Shown here piece by piece: positions 10,324 through 22,303 of a DNA stretch of 64,000 bases. Every line of letters begins with the position of its first letter. The stretch's first letter is position 1. A program made the translations under genes and the position numbers. The notes beneath the pieces were generated by a model that worked only from the letters and a program-made list of their open reading frames with translations, ran no database searches and was not told the DNA's origin. This DNA comes from Gyromitra esculenta (Eukaryota > Ascomycota > Pezizomycetes > Pezizales > Discinaceae). The DNA is taken from positions 744,001-808,000 of the forward strand of contig JBCAML010000015.1 of NCBI GenBank assembly GCA_038503075.1, in the 5' to 3' direction.

Positions 10324-13300
10324 TCAGTGGGTTTGGGGGTTGTGGGTTGAAGTGGTGGTGGGTTGAAGCGGTGGTGAGTGAAGATGGAGCTGGGGTGGTG
10401 GTGGTGTTGAAGGGAAGCGGGAGGGTGGGGGTTGAGAGTTGAAGATGGTTGTTGTTGCTGGGGGGGGTTGGTGAAACCAGTGGTGGAGGTTGTGGTTGTT
10501 GTTGTTCCTGCCACTGCTGCAGGAGGAGAAGCAGAGATGAGGATAGGACAAAGCAGAGGGGAAACGGGAAAACGTCTGGGCCAGCTCCTCTGGGACCGGA
10601 GTCTGTTTATGTGTGTACCAAGAAACAAAGTGATGCCGCGAGCCAGACGGACATAGAAGGGATGCAGAGTACTCGGCGGCCTCTTGCTATGAGAAACGAG
10701 CCCTCGACATGCAGATAAACCGTTCCCGAGAGTCTCTCCGGCTTCGAAACGCAGATGGCAGAGGAACGAGAAGAAGAAAGCGCTTTGCCCGGCAGCAGAC
10801 CAGATCCACAGCCAGTCTGGGCATTATGTACGGACGCCGATAGCTGGGGGCGGTCCTTCCTCCAATCAACGGCTTCCCGTGACAGAGAGTTCTTCTCTCC
10901 TCTCTTCTACAGTATTACACGTACTCGCTCGCTCTGCTCCCCAGAGCTGAATGAGCAGACGGATGGATGTGTGTATGTAGGCAATACTCCTGTAAGTGAG
11001 ATCCCACAAAAGATCGCAGGAATCTCCCCCTGCCCCTTTCCTGCCCTGCGTTCTTTCGACCTCATTTCTCGCAGGCTCGTCTCCCTGCCAGATATCACAG
11101 CGGTGTCTGTCTGCTGCCCGTCTGTCTGTCTGCCCCGTTCGTTGCTGGGAGGTACCGCTGCCACGTCCCCAACGGGTTAGATCACAACGTTCGCTCCTCT
11201 TCTTCTCCCCACACGCTGCAAAGCAAAATCTCAACGCTTCCCATGCCCGCCCGCGTGAGCACTCGTGTGATCTGATCTTCTCTGTGCCCTGGACGCTACA
11301 TTACTCTACCACTGTATGTACATTCACTCATTTGGCGATGAAAATTTGTTTAGCTTGCCATGCCCATTCCCCACCACTGCTTTCCCCTCTCTCCCTTCCT
11401 TTCTCTGCTTTCTCGCAGAGCTGTTTCGCGGTCAAGCAAGGGCTTAGTGACTTTGAGAAACTGCCTACGGATTCCCGGGATTTCGGATCCTGAGTCGCCA
11501 CGCTCTCACCCTCAATCGGTCCCGCTCCCTTCTGCCTGCGCTAGTCTGTCATCGTAAAGTAAAATTTTAAATTTGCGTTTGCCAACCTATGCGCTGAAGT
11601 CAACACTCCCAGAGCGCGCGTGTCTCTGCATGCTGCAGCAATAAATTCCCGCGGATGCATAGCCGCAATGCCACACCGATGTGGCGGAAACACCGCATAA
11701 ACCTCGGTCGTCATAGCTGTAAGAAATTTTGAACGCTAAGGCAGCTCCGTTTCAACGCACAAAAATTATTAGAGTTCCAGAAAGCATGTCAACAGCACTG
11801 CCTACCACTCAGACAGCAAATATTCTCTCTTCTCAAGGGTGGCAAAATCTCTAATCCCGCTGCCAGAATACATTCACTATAATCAATTCCTCTGCCACTT
11901 GGCCAAACCGCGCCCACTCTTATAGATATCGAGGACACTCGGTTTGCCGATGGACGGACGAACAACGACGATCCCTAATAAAGAACCACGGTAACCCTTC
12001 AACTCTAGGTTTTGCAGACCTAACATGCTCTACCCGTCTCCAGGGTCTCCGTATGAGACGTCTCAAAATTTAGTATTCGATTTGCATTTAAGGATTCTTC
12101 CACCAAATGGTCTTGGTCGAGAGATATCACTTGGATGTTCTCTGTATAGAGAAATCTCCTGTCCTTTCCATGTCTGCTCAAAGTTCAACCTAGCTAGCCA
12201 GGAGTATATGGGTATCGCCGTCTAAGGATATCGAGATAGATGAATATACCTTGGCCCTGATGGAGCTTGGTTTTCCTGTGAGATGGCAGCCAGTTGTAAC
12301 TTCCCATAGACAGTTATGTTCAAGCACACAGGGATATCCCAGATGCGGGGGCCACCACCTGTAAATGGTTAACAAGGACACTATGTAGTACAATTCGGGG
12401 ATGGGTGAATAATACCCACTGACTTTACGTTCCAGATGGAAAAGTCTAGTCTGCAGGGAGAAGAGGACTGCCAGTGATAAAACGGTTAGAGGTTGGAGGA
12501 GCTTACCTGGTCACGCTCGATGAGAACATATTAAATACATATGTATGTAAATGCGGATGTCAGATAGCTACATGTAGAAGACAGGTCAGATGATGCTGGT
12601 CGAGTTAGGACACAGGGTCTCACCTGAGAGAAAGTTTAAACTCTCCACTGAGTTTGCGCGAAACTAAATGCAGCGTGTTGGTAATGAAGGGAGCTGATCT
12701 CCAGACTGTTAGCACGGCCAAGAGGAAGAGAACACCCTCAGACACCTCGGCGAGGTTTATGTCAGACCCCGTTGCCGTGAGAGCCGCCGTTTCCCCGTCC
12801 CTTCCGTAAAGTCTTCTAGATGCTTTTTCGTGCGAAAGCTAAGCCAACCCACCACGCGAATACCCGAAACATCCACCCTGCCAACCCCGATCACACAAGG
12901 GCGAGCCATCGAGCGCCACCCCAACACATCCGCTCGGTATCACAGAGCATCACTCGCAGCAGCTTACCCAAGCCACGAGAGGTACCAACCAACCACCTGG
13001 TCCCTTAAGAGAAAAACAACGCACAAAATAGCGATGTCATTTTTCCCCAAGCGGACAAAGCACGAGACCGCGCTCAACGGTTTTTCATCCTTATCGTTAG
13101 AGAACATCGATAAGGCGTGGGAAAAGGAAATAAATGGCTGTCCTACCCCTCCCCCACAAACGCGACTTATCGTGACTCTTTTTGCACTCTTGCAAACGAC
13201 GTGGGTGAGCGGGAGACCGGCGGAAATCGTGAGGGTAATGATCTACGATGCATCCCAGGCTCGCGCCATGACAGACAAGCACTTGCACGGGAATCCAGTT

Positions 13301-13977
13301 TATTGGAAAGTCTTGAACCCCAGAACGAGTAGGTACATGTAATCAAATTCATCTGCAACCGGCCTACAAACGGTAACCGGGCACAAAATAACTCTGCCAG
13401 GAGGGAAGTTTCGGCCGGGACGGGAGCTTGCTGCTTCTTGCTGCTTATTATTTTTCTCGGTAGTCGGCGATCGCTAAATCCGCATCCGTGGTCCTTGAAA
13501 TCGCTCTTGACGAATGTAGTCGGCCAGGTTTATGCACAGTCGTATCGTACGAGCCCAGACTCGGATTAACTATGCCCGGGGTCGTACCTGTCCGTGCTTA
13601 AAGTGCTGCTCTGTCGAGCTCTCTCGCTTCACGCTCCATTTGCGGTGGCAGAAACCGATGTGGGTTCGTAAGCGAAACCTTTTTTTCGCCATGCGAGAAG
13701 GAAGCAGCACACCACAACCATGCGATCAACCACGCCAGTCAATCGCTTCGGCCATGTGCGTGTGATGGTGGATGTGAATGGGGACTACATGTAATATGTA
13801 GACATCTACGATTCGCGATTTCAAAGCATTTAGCGAAGGAAAGGAGGGGAAGATGGAGACAAGGTTATGTAGGATGGGAATGTATGGACTGATTGACCAG
13901 AGGTATGTACATTAGAAATCAGGACGAGGATGACAGGTTTGGTTTATGTGCATTGCTAGTTTGCCATCCACTTCTCT

Positions 13978-14022
13978 CGCTCTCTCCCTCGACCAAGTAA
14001 CCTGGTCGACAAGGGAGAGAAA
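13978..14022. repeat. Imperfect hairpin-forming inverted repeat
   Basis: Left arm GCTCTCTCCCTCGACCA and right arm TGGTCGACAAGGGAGAGA pair with a 2-3 base bulge around a short AGTAACC loop. No flanking target duplication or poly-T was seen, so its role (RNA structure or chance) is open. Confidence 0.4.
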
Positions 14023-14502
14023 GCACAGAGAACGCTGACAAGTTGACCGGGAGGCAGCACTCGGAAATTGGATAATGAGTCGGGACCGAAACCGGCCCGC
14101 ATGTGTTGGCCGCATTCACTCGTCCATCTCACTGTTCGGGAATAGCATGGGTGTGTGGTTGGGCCGTTCCACCCCTTTAATCTTGCTCTTATTATTTTCT
14201 TTCTCGTTTGGGAAAACAGCGATAGGTACGGATGGGCATGCAGGGCCAATTGGAGGTGTTGCTGCTCTACTACATCAATCTACGGACATCACGGTTCCGG
14301 GTGCCACAGCTGCCGTTGAGTGCTGCTGCTGCTAACTGACGCACGCAGGCGAAGGATGGCCTTTCTTCTGGCCTTTTTTTTGCTACATCTATCCCGAGGC
14401 TCTCTCCCTTTTCTGGTCCTGGGCAGCAATATAGCAGCAGCAGTGGGCTCTGCTGTACATGTAGATTAGCTGCTGCCTTACTTCCCTTCCCTCTCGGGCT
14501 TC

Positions 14503-14554
14503 CTGCTCCCTTCCCTTCCCTTCCCTCTCCCTCCCTCCCTCCCTCCCTCCCTCA
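14503..14554. promoter_or_regulatory. Pyrimidine-rich tract upstream of LCB2
   Basis: About 50 bases built from TTCCC and CTCC units, ending in five CCCT repeats, with CT-rich sequence continuing on both sides. It lies about 350 bp upstream of the LCB2 start codon on the coding strand. Such CT-rich tracts are common in strong fungal promoters near the transcription start; the role is inferred from position. Confidence 0.45.
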
Positions 14555-14903
14555 TCCTCTCCATCTCATCTTCTTATTTGTGCCTTGTGCTTCCCACCGA
14601 CAGACACATCCTATCCGCTGCTCCTCCTCCAGCCAATTGCTGCCGTGGTCACGCTTACGGAACACTGCCCTGTGTTTGCGTGGTCTGTGTTGTTGGGGGT
14701 GATCTTCAGGAACAACCACACCCCATAACCTCAACCATCCCTCGAGAGGACCCACCCCCCTTATCCCCTCACTCAAGGCCCACTGAATGTGCTTGGTGTA
14801 ATAATAAAACCCATCCCCCCCCCATCATCTGGCCCACAGATAACGTCAATCTGCAATTCCAATTTCTCTCTAAAGTCAGTCTGGTTCCCTAATTCGACAC
14901 GGA

Positions 14904-17000
14904 ATGCCTCGCAATCCTTTCTCGTCTTCGTCTGTGACGGCTCCCATCCCCATCGAAACCCCTCGCAAGCGGTCTCCCTCCTCCTCCCGCAACACCGCTG
15001 CTAAGGTTGCCCAGTTCTTCTCCTCGAGCCCGAAGGCTGCTTACTCGCTCCCGGCTCATTTGACGGCCTCAGCATCGCTGCTTGCTGCCCAGGAACAGAA
15101 CAGCAACAACAACGGGCGTAGCTTCTCCCCTTCGGTATCGTTGCCAACCATCTCGCTTTCTACCGCTACCGCGGACAAGCTTTCGGATACCCCTACGATG
15201 TTGTTTTCACCACCTTCTCCCGAGGCCGCGAGGAAGCTGGCTAGGCAGCATGCCCAATTCGGTCCGCTAGGCCACGCAAGCCACAGATTTGTCTCGCAGC
15301 ACCCGAAAGGCGCACCGGTGGAAGATCCGGTTGAGGATGAACCGCCGTATTACTACTTGCTTACGACGTACATATCGTATCTCGTGTTGATCATTTTCGG
15401 CCACGTCAGGGATTTTTTCGGTAAAAGGTTCAAGGAGAACAACTATAGGCATCTAAAGGCTCAAAATGTAGGTCGTATTCGTTGTTTTTTTATTTCTTGG
15501 CGGTGTAACCCTGGGTGACGACGCTGATGCAAGGCTTTCTTTCTTTCTTTCTAGGGCTATGCCGCACTCAATTCGGATTTCGATAATTTCTATATTCGAA
15601 GACTTAAGATGAGGATTAGCGATTGCTTTGCTAGGCCTTTTACGGGTGTGCCTGGCCGTTTTATCACGCTGTTGGATCGTGTCTCGGATGATTTCAACCT
15701 TACTTTCAGGCTTACCGGCACACAGACCGAGGCTTTAAATATGAGCTCTTATAATTACCTTGGTTTTGCCCAATCGGAGGGTCCTTGTGCAGATGCCGTG
15801 GAGGATACTATTCGACGATACGGGATGTCAGCTGCAAGTTCCCGTCTGGATGCTGGTACCTTGGATCTTCATACCGATGTCGAGAAACTTGTTGCCGATT
15901 TCGTTGGAAAGCCTGCCGCGATGATCTTCTCGATGGGCTACGGCACAAATGCTTCTGCTTTCTCGCCTTTGGTTGGCAAGGGGTGCCTTATCATCTCGGA
16001 TGAGTTGAATCACGCTTCTATTCGCTTTGGAGCTCGTCTTTCCGGTGCTGTTATTGGAATGTTTAAACATAACGACATGAATGATTTGGAACGTCTTTTG
16101 AGGGAGCAGATTTCACAGGGCCAACCGCGAACACATCGCCCTTGGAAAAAGATTCTTGTTGTTGTTGAAGGTCTTTACTCGATGGAGGGGACCATGTGCA
16201 ATCTTCCTGGATTGGTGGAGCTTAAGCATATCTACAAGTTCAACCTGTTCATCGACGAGGCTCACTCCATCGGTGCCTTGGGACCTAGAGGCCGTGGTGT
16301 TTGTGATTACTTTGGGGTTGATACTGCGGAAGTCGATATTCTTATGGGAACTTTAACCAAATCATTCGGTGCCAACGGTGGGTATATTTCTGGGGATAAG
16401 CACGTCATCGATAAACTTCGAACAGCTCACGCTGGGAGCGTCCATGGCGAATCGCCTGCACCCCCGGTTTTGATGCAAATCTCGTCGTCTCTGCGAATTA
16501 TTGCTGGTGAAATTGTACCTGGTCAGGGTGAAGAGCGTCTGCAGCGGCTTGCGTTCAACTCTCGGTATCTTAGGCTTGGTTTGAAGAGGCTTGGTTTCAT
16601 CGTTTACGGACAGGACGACTCGCCAATCATTCCGCTTATGTTGTACAACCCCGCAAAGATTCCGGCTTTCTCCCACGAAATGTTGAAACGGAAGATCGCT
16701 GTTGTCGTTGTTGGATACCCCGCTACCCCGCTCGTGACTTCTAGGGCCCGTTTCTGTGTCTCTGCCGCTCACAACAAGGATGATCTGGACAACTTGCTTG
16801 CCGCTTGCGACGAGGTCGGTGATATTTTGCAATTGAAATTCTCAAGCGGTATTGCTGGTGGAGCGATCCCCCTACCACCAGGTGTTACACGCGAGGATGA
16901 GAAGGAAATGAAGAAAAGGGGGATTGTGCAGCCGCCTAGATGGCCGTTAGAGGAGATTATAAAGAGGGGTGTGAAGGACGTGCAGTCTCCGCTGAGATAA
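14904..17000 (+). CDS. LCB2: Serine palmitoyltransferase subunit 2
   Basis: Two exons, 14904-15467 and 15555-17000, about 669 residues, with a 5' site GTAGGT and a pyrimidine-rich TTTCTAG acceptor. Lcb2 is the PLP-binding subunit that condenses serine with palmitoyl-CoA at the ER, the first step of sphingolipid synthesis. Visible elements: NYLGFAQSEGPC, a DELNHASIRFGARLSGA stretch, FIDEAHSIGALGPRGRG, and GTLTKSFGANGGY with the Schiff-base lysine at about residue 457. PLP-contacting Asp422 and His425 lie in DEAHS. A hydrophobic segment (LLTTYISYLVLIIFGHV, about 148-165) would anchor it in the membrane. The first 120 residues are a Ser/Thr/Pro-rich extension that makes it about 100 residues longer than yeast Lcb2. 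The start at 14904 is the first ATG of an uninterrupted frame. Confidence 0.96.
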
Positions 17001-18665
17001 TGGGTCCGACTGTGATAATGGGAATCGGAGTCTGTTTCGTCCAGGGTTAATTCAGTTGCATGGGGCATTGGGATGGGTGGTTCTGCCTGGAATGGGTGTC
17101 TTATTTTCATTCGTTGTACATTTGATAGCCTGTTTTTTCGCATGAGAGAAGGGGCGATTAATGTATATTTTTCATCTTCCTGATGATCTCTTGTAGCTTG
17201 TTTTGCTAGAGGAGCAGGGAGTGTAATTAGGGGTTTGGTATTGGTTGGGGGGTTTAACTGTATTGGGAGTTTGTTTTGTTGCATCATTTATAAACCCTTC
17301 TCCGTATTTCACCTCTTGTATCTTCTATTCATGGTTTTTATGTAGGGAGTTGTCTAGATTTTGTCTCGTTTTTTCCCTTTGTTCTCTTTGCTATACGACT
17401 CGGTAGGTACTCTATTGTCATAAACACTCAACAGTAACGTGTATGCCGGTTATGGTATGGTTGTATAGGAGGCTACGTAATGTCTAGATACAGAATTGAA
17501 CAGGAACGGTACTTAATTTACGAGGCAGTTTTGCTCTAAGATAACCCTGGTTATGCAGACTGGTTTATATGGGATTGCGTTTTTGTACCTACTTTTGTTG
17601 TTTTCTGTTGGGTGATCAAAATCATGTATTATACTTCCTCTTAGCGGACTATGGGCTGTGGGCTGTGGTTTGGGTTTGGGTCTTGCTCACGCCATAGCTC
17701 TTGTTGCATGCGATAGCTTTTGGAATAAAAACAGGAGGGCTGTAAATTGTAGATCCGCCCCCACGCCCGGCACTGTTTGGTGGGTTTAGTTCAACACGCA
17801 GCCCTTTGCCACTTTATCTCTTGAACTATATATATCGAGGCTCGCCGGATATATGGCATATATCTATAGGGTTCATAGGGTTCACGTCCTCCGACGGGAT
17901 ACCAGTTCAGCTGGAAGCTTCAGCCACTATGGCTTCATTCCCGTCTTTGGTTTTCTTTTTTCTTTCTTCTCTTCTCTAACGCTTCGCGCAGATACGCCAA
18001 TACATTCATTACCTTCAACAAGGCTAACAAAGAACTCCGTGATAACCAGAAACCCCCCCCTCAATCCTGTGGCGGAGGTTAAATCCATTAATGATTAAAT
18101 CCGAGTGACAATCCATGAATACGTGGTCTAAGTAAGTTACGAGGATATTTCTTGCAGGCCCTCCCTCCCCTCTACAACAGCAGGCTTAGACACGGTTAAC
18201 CCAATTAGCCACTTTGCAAACTCGCATGTACTGTAGATCCGAGATGAAGTGCATAGCCCAGCGGTTGTCGCGCCTTTGGTTGCCTCGGTTGGTCGGTCGT
18301 TAATCTCACGCGAAGCGAATGGCTAATTCCTAAATCCCTAACGTAAACCCTGCTTTGTCAGGTTAGGTTTTTGTGGCGGGTATCTTTTTCTTCTCTTAAT
18401 CGTTCATGGATAATCACTCGAATACGTAAACTATTGCAATTGCAAGCATTTGGCGGCGGCGGCAAAGAAAAGAAACTTACGATATAATTCAAATCAAACC
18501 TAAACCCTGCCAACCACAATGATTGCCTGTTATAGCCAGTACCCTAATTTCCCATACGACGCTGATGAAGCAAATCGATCTCAGAGTAGAAAGCGCTGCT
18601 AGATATTCGTCCCATAGAATTATGGCAATCTTGAATAAAGGCTGACAAAAAAACAATTTTTTGTT
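17001..18665. other. Intergenic region downstream of LCB2
   Basis: About 1.7 kb, T-rich in the first kilobase, consistent with the LCB2 3' UTR and terminator. No supported coding sequence. A C run lies at 18,053-18,060. Confidence 0.6.
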
Positions 18666-18760
18666 CGACATCGGCAGGATTTGAACCTACGCTCCCGAAA
18701 GAATCAGATTACCAATTTAGAAATTCGAGTCTGACGCCTTAACCACTCGGCCACGATGTC
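18666..18760 (-). tRNA. tRNA-Ser (CGA) with a 14-nt intron
   Basis: The reverse complement folds as a class II tRNA. The acceptor GACATCG pairs with CGATGTC and is followed by discriminator G. The D arm is GCCGAGTGGTTAAGGC, the anticodon stem TCAGA/TCTGA, and there is a long variable arm. The B box is GGTTCAAATCC. The anticodon CGA is at 18727-18725, followed by A37 and a 14-nt intron (about 18723-18710) in the usual position. The sequence closely resembles yeast tRNA-Ser(CGA), which also has an intron. Confidence 0.93.
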
Positions 18761-21700
18761 TTGTATTATTAGATTTGTGTTGACCTTATTGGATCGAAAA
18801 GAAGGGCGCTGGTATGAGGGGGTTAGTGTTTAAATTACGTTGCTCTGTTTGAATGCAACTACTCGCGCTATTCTTGTGTTATGTCCGGTAAGTGGCAACC
18901 TGGAGAGCTCGCGTCGAAAATTGTCATGAAAATGTCCGAGGGTGTTGTCTCTTCGCCGGGTTGGCTCGTGGGGAGGGGTTCGCTGATAATAGCATCCTTA
19001 GTACGCTAAAAGGTCGTGAAAACTGAGATCCACTTAACAAACCTGTTGGTGGAAAGAGCCTATTACTTGATAATTTTCTATAGTTATGTCCTGTAGTATT
19101 AATTAGGCGATACGGCACTTGGATGGGTCGAAATGGAGGGAATTGTTCTCATAATTCTATTGTTGAATATATCGAGAATTGCAATCAAATACCCGATACT
19201 TTCTTCTGTTGGTAATGATAAACAGTGATCTTCACTTGGCTGTATTTAGGATCCAATTAGAAATCGTCAAAGACACATGAATGCATCGGGCTAAGCATTT
19301 TGGATTCTGGAGGGTGGTGAGGATGAAGCAGCTCGGGATTTAGACCAAAAGTCGCTAACGTTCACTTTCAGAGAATAGCAGGAGAGTATATGGGATGAAG
19401 CTAGGAGACCGGCCATGAGTGCATATAGCTCCTGTAAAGCTAACCAGTGATTATGTAGTAAGAAACTACGCGTCGTTTTGCCATGGTTTTTATCCCTCCC
19501 CCTCCCCTGCATCTGCCTTCTCGCCGATGTATCCCGTACCATGAGTATGAGCTATCCGGATACGCGTCGGAAGACCAAATCCTGGTAACCTTTAATTATC
19601 AATGAGCCTGTCCGGAGAAAAAGGAAGAAGGGAAAGTATCTCGAAAAAAACCTATCAGCAAGGCAAAGTCATCCGATATTTCTAAGTTTCTTGGCTCCGG
19701 ATTACAGAATCCATCAAGATAGTGCATGCAAGCTTATATGTTTGCATACAGGCGGTAAGGTAATGCCGTATGGAAAATTATCCCATCGGAAGGATTAGGA
19801 ATGCGTGATATCCGGAATGACTTTGGCTTCTGCTAGGTCCAGTCTGCTTTCTCTGATTAGACTGGACTACACCGAGCCATTCGGAAGTTGGGTATTTAAA
19901 TGTTTAAGATAGCAGTGACGATGTTGGGATAGGTTCGTTTGGAACGGGTTATTCCCATTAAGGATCTGGGCGAACTGCCAAACATGCTAATGTTTTGCTA
20001 GAGCAATTGTAAACCGCCCCATACTCAGTTATACAACGAACTTAGTTATTACCCGAGTGGTAGAGTATATTAAATACCAAACTCGGATGAATTGAACGTT
20101 CCCACTGGAGGTTCGGGGCTGTTGCGCTGGCGGTGCGTGCAGCCCGACTACCATACAGTGCTCTGCTCGAGCTCTACAGTCGTCTGAATGTTGTTTTTTA
20201 TGGGGCTGACTCAGCCACATCGACATTCTACAGTGCTGTCGGAGGATTATTGGTGATGGGTTTAAGGGAAGGCAGTTTACCGATAGGCTGGGTCTGCGCT
20301 TCATAGGTACAAATCAGACTGCACTGCGAGTTGTCTGGAACACATATATATACGCTGTCTATAGGCAGGAACAATGCTCTGGAGTAGTAGTACAAAGGCA
20401 AGCACTTGTTTGCGTGTAGATACTCATATTTGTGTGTCTTCCAGAAGCTCCCCCCGCACGAAGGAAGTTATGCAGTTCCTCTGCACGACACTTCGTCAAG
20501 ACAGAAAGCCTGCCAATCCGCTCCTTGGTTGGCCCACACCAACGACAGCAACGACAGCAGTGGTGCTTTAAACATCACTTGACAGGCCTGGGTGGCTCCA
20601 AACACTTGCGCCATACCTCTGCACCGTGTTTCTTTTTTAGTCTCATTCTCGCGCCTCGCAGATAGGGCTCACCCATTGATACGGATATTCTGAAAGGGAA
20701 GGAAACCAGTCTGGAAAGGCGCGCTGTTTTGCTTTCTTCATTCCTTTCCTCGTATTTTTTTCCAGGTTCCTTTTTTTCTGTCGTGGCACGTGAGGCAATA
20801 GGTTGTTTTTATTCTTTTCTTGAAGGTGCTGTTCGAGCCTTGTCTGGAGGAGAGAGGGAAGTTTGAAAGGCTGGGACAGAAAGATGATATGCGATTTTCG
20901 GGAGCCGTGGAATCCAAAGGGTTCACGAAAATTTCTAGTTTTAGGGATTCGGTGCACGACACCCGATCGATGAGAAGAAAGGAAGAAATGGATATCTCTT
21001 CTTTTGGACAGAATTCAATGAGCGTAACCAGCCGCAGTCGCATGCCTACAGAGCGGTGGAAGCAGAGGGTTTCCTCCAATTTACTCTTAGCGAACACCAG
21101 AAAGCGCGTGGTCAACGCAACACAGCAAATCGTGTTTTGATTGCAGAGAGGTTAACCCGTTTTTGCGATCGACGGCTTGTCTGTGGAAACATGGCTGGGG
21201 ATCATTGGACGCATCCAAGAGAGATCGTCCTATTTGCAATGGCATGCTTCGACCGACACTGCTTACGGCCGACCGATCCGACACGAACCTTCGATTGAGT
21301 TTACGAGTTATGCGGGATTGAGCTTCGCTATGTCGATATTTGGGAGCGTAAACCGCGAAAATACAATGATCAAAGTGAATTTTTTGGTTCCAGGGTTTCA
21401 GCCTTGCTGTTGTCGTAACATCGTTCTTGTTATTGAGGGTGTAGTGAGTGACGGGACTATTTATTTCCTTTTTCACAACGTATGGAGATATCCCTACAGA
21501 AAAGATTAGACGAGGCAATCTTGAGGAGGATTTCTACGAAAAAATCTGGGGATGTTGGCATGGCACTGGCTGCCGCAACCGGGGATTGGTTGGAGGGTGT
21601 GGAGGGAGCATATGCAATAACAGTTAACTAGTATCGAGCAGAGACATGAATCTTATGCAGACGCGATTTCAAGGAATCTTTCTGAGCTGAACTTGATAAT

Positions 21701-22303
21701 TATTAACATTGATGGTGTGCAGGTTGAAAAAAATAAAAAAAGTGTTTCCTTTAGTGATCTGCCCATCTAGGCAACCGTACTGGCGACTTTGCCGCAATCC
21801 AAGAATCCGCAGCCTCACGCCCTAGAAATTGCGGCTACCCCGGCAGTTTCCCAGTACGCGGCCTACCAACTGGGCTATAAAATATGGCGGGGACGAAGGC
21901 CGTTGGATGGATTCCCCCAAGTCTGTGAAACGTTTCCTTGGGCTGCTATGGGGTCTGGGGTCATACAGGCCTCTGTGATAGGCACCAGCTATTAGAGCTC
22001 GCCAGAATACTGCTGCTGTGTGTCCAGATGTGGGTGGGTGGGGCGCAAGACGACAGGATTGCTATAAAGAACGTGCTGGCTTCTGTCCGCCCCATTGCAT
22101 TTCGCTTTTGCTATTCCAGCCTCGCCCCTCAGTCCCCATCGTGCACGGAAGCTCAGTTATATCTCTCTACCTGCGATCCCCCACCTCATCGACATCGGGC
22201 CTGGGACGATTAGGCTTCAGTTGTGTTGACTGATCTTATTCTGTCCAGCCTTCCGGATCCCTACGACATCTCTTCGAGGCTATAGTGTTTGGTTAGCCTT
22301 GCA
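18761..22303. other. 3.5-kb intergenic region
   Basis: No supported gene. Frames at 20,820-21,140 (plus) and 21,087-21,518 (minus) overlap each other and lack motifs. A short perfect stem GTCCAGTCT/AGACTGGAC lies at 19,837-19,867, and TCCGGA is repeated at about 19,555, 19,612, 19,695 and 19,810. Sequence immediately before 22,304 should contain the promoter of the RS-rich protein gene. Confidence 0.55.

Larger units (their letters stand above)
10324..14903. other. 4.6-kb gene-free region between divergent DMA1 and LCB2
   Basis: No coding sequence could be supported. The part near DMA1 (10,330-10,520) is G/T-rich and codes only low-complexity frames. The region holds TACATGTA at 12569, 13334, 13786 and 14456, an imperfect hairpin at 13978-14022 and a long pyrimidine tract at 14503-14554. 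A 103-codon open frame from ATG 13034 to 13342 has no recognisable family. Long 5' UTRs or introns of the two flanking genes may occupy part of it. Confidence 0.55.

Noticed and set aside
13034..13342. 103-codon frame starting MSFFPKRTKHETALNG
   Set aside because: Open frame with an ATG but no recognisable domain, no introns and no conserved context; indistinguishable from chance.
20820..21518. Overlapping frames of 106 and 143 codons on opposite strands
   Set aside because: Mutually exclusive, no motif, and no splice pattern joining them to neighbours.
21780..21890. Possible 5S rRNA or small RNA gene upstream of 22.3 kb
   Set aside because: Some GC-rich structured sequence, but it lacks 5S internal control boxes and does not match 5S, U6 or SRP RNA.
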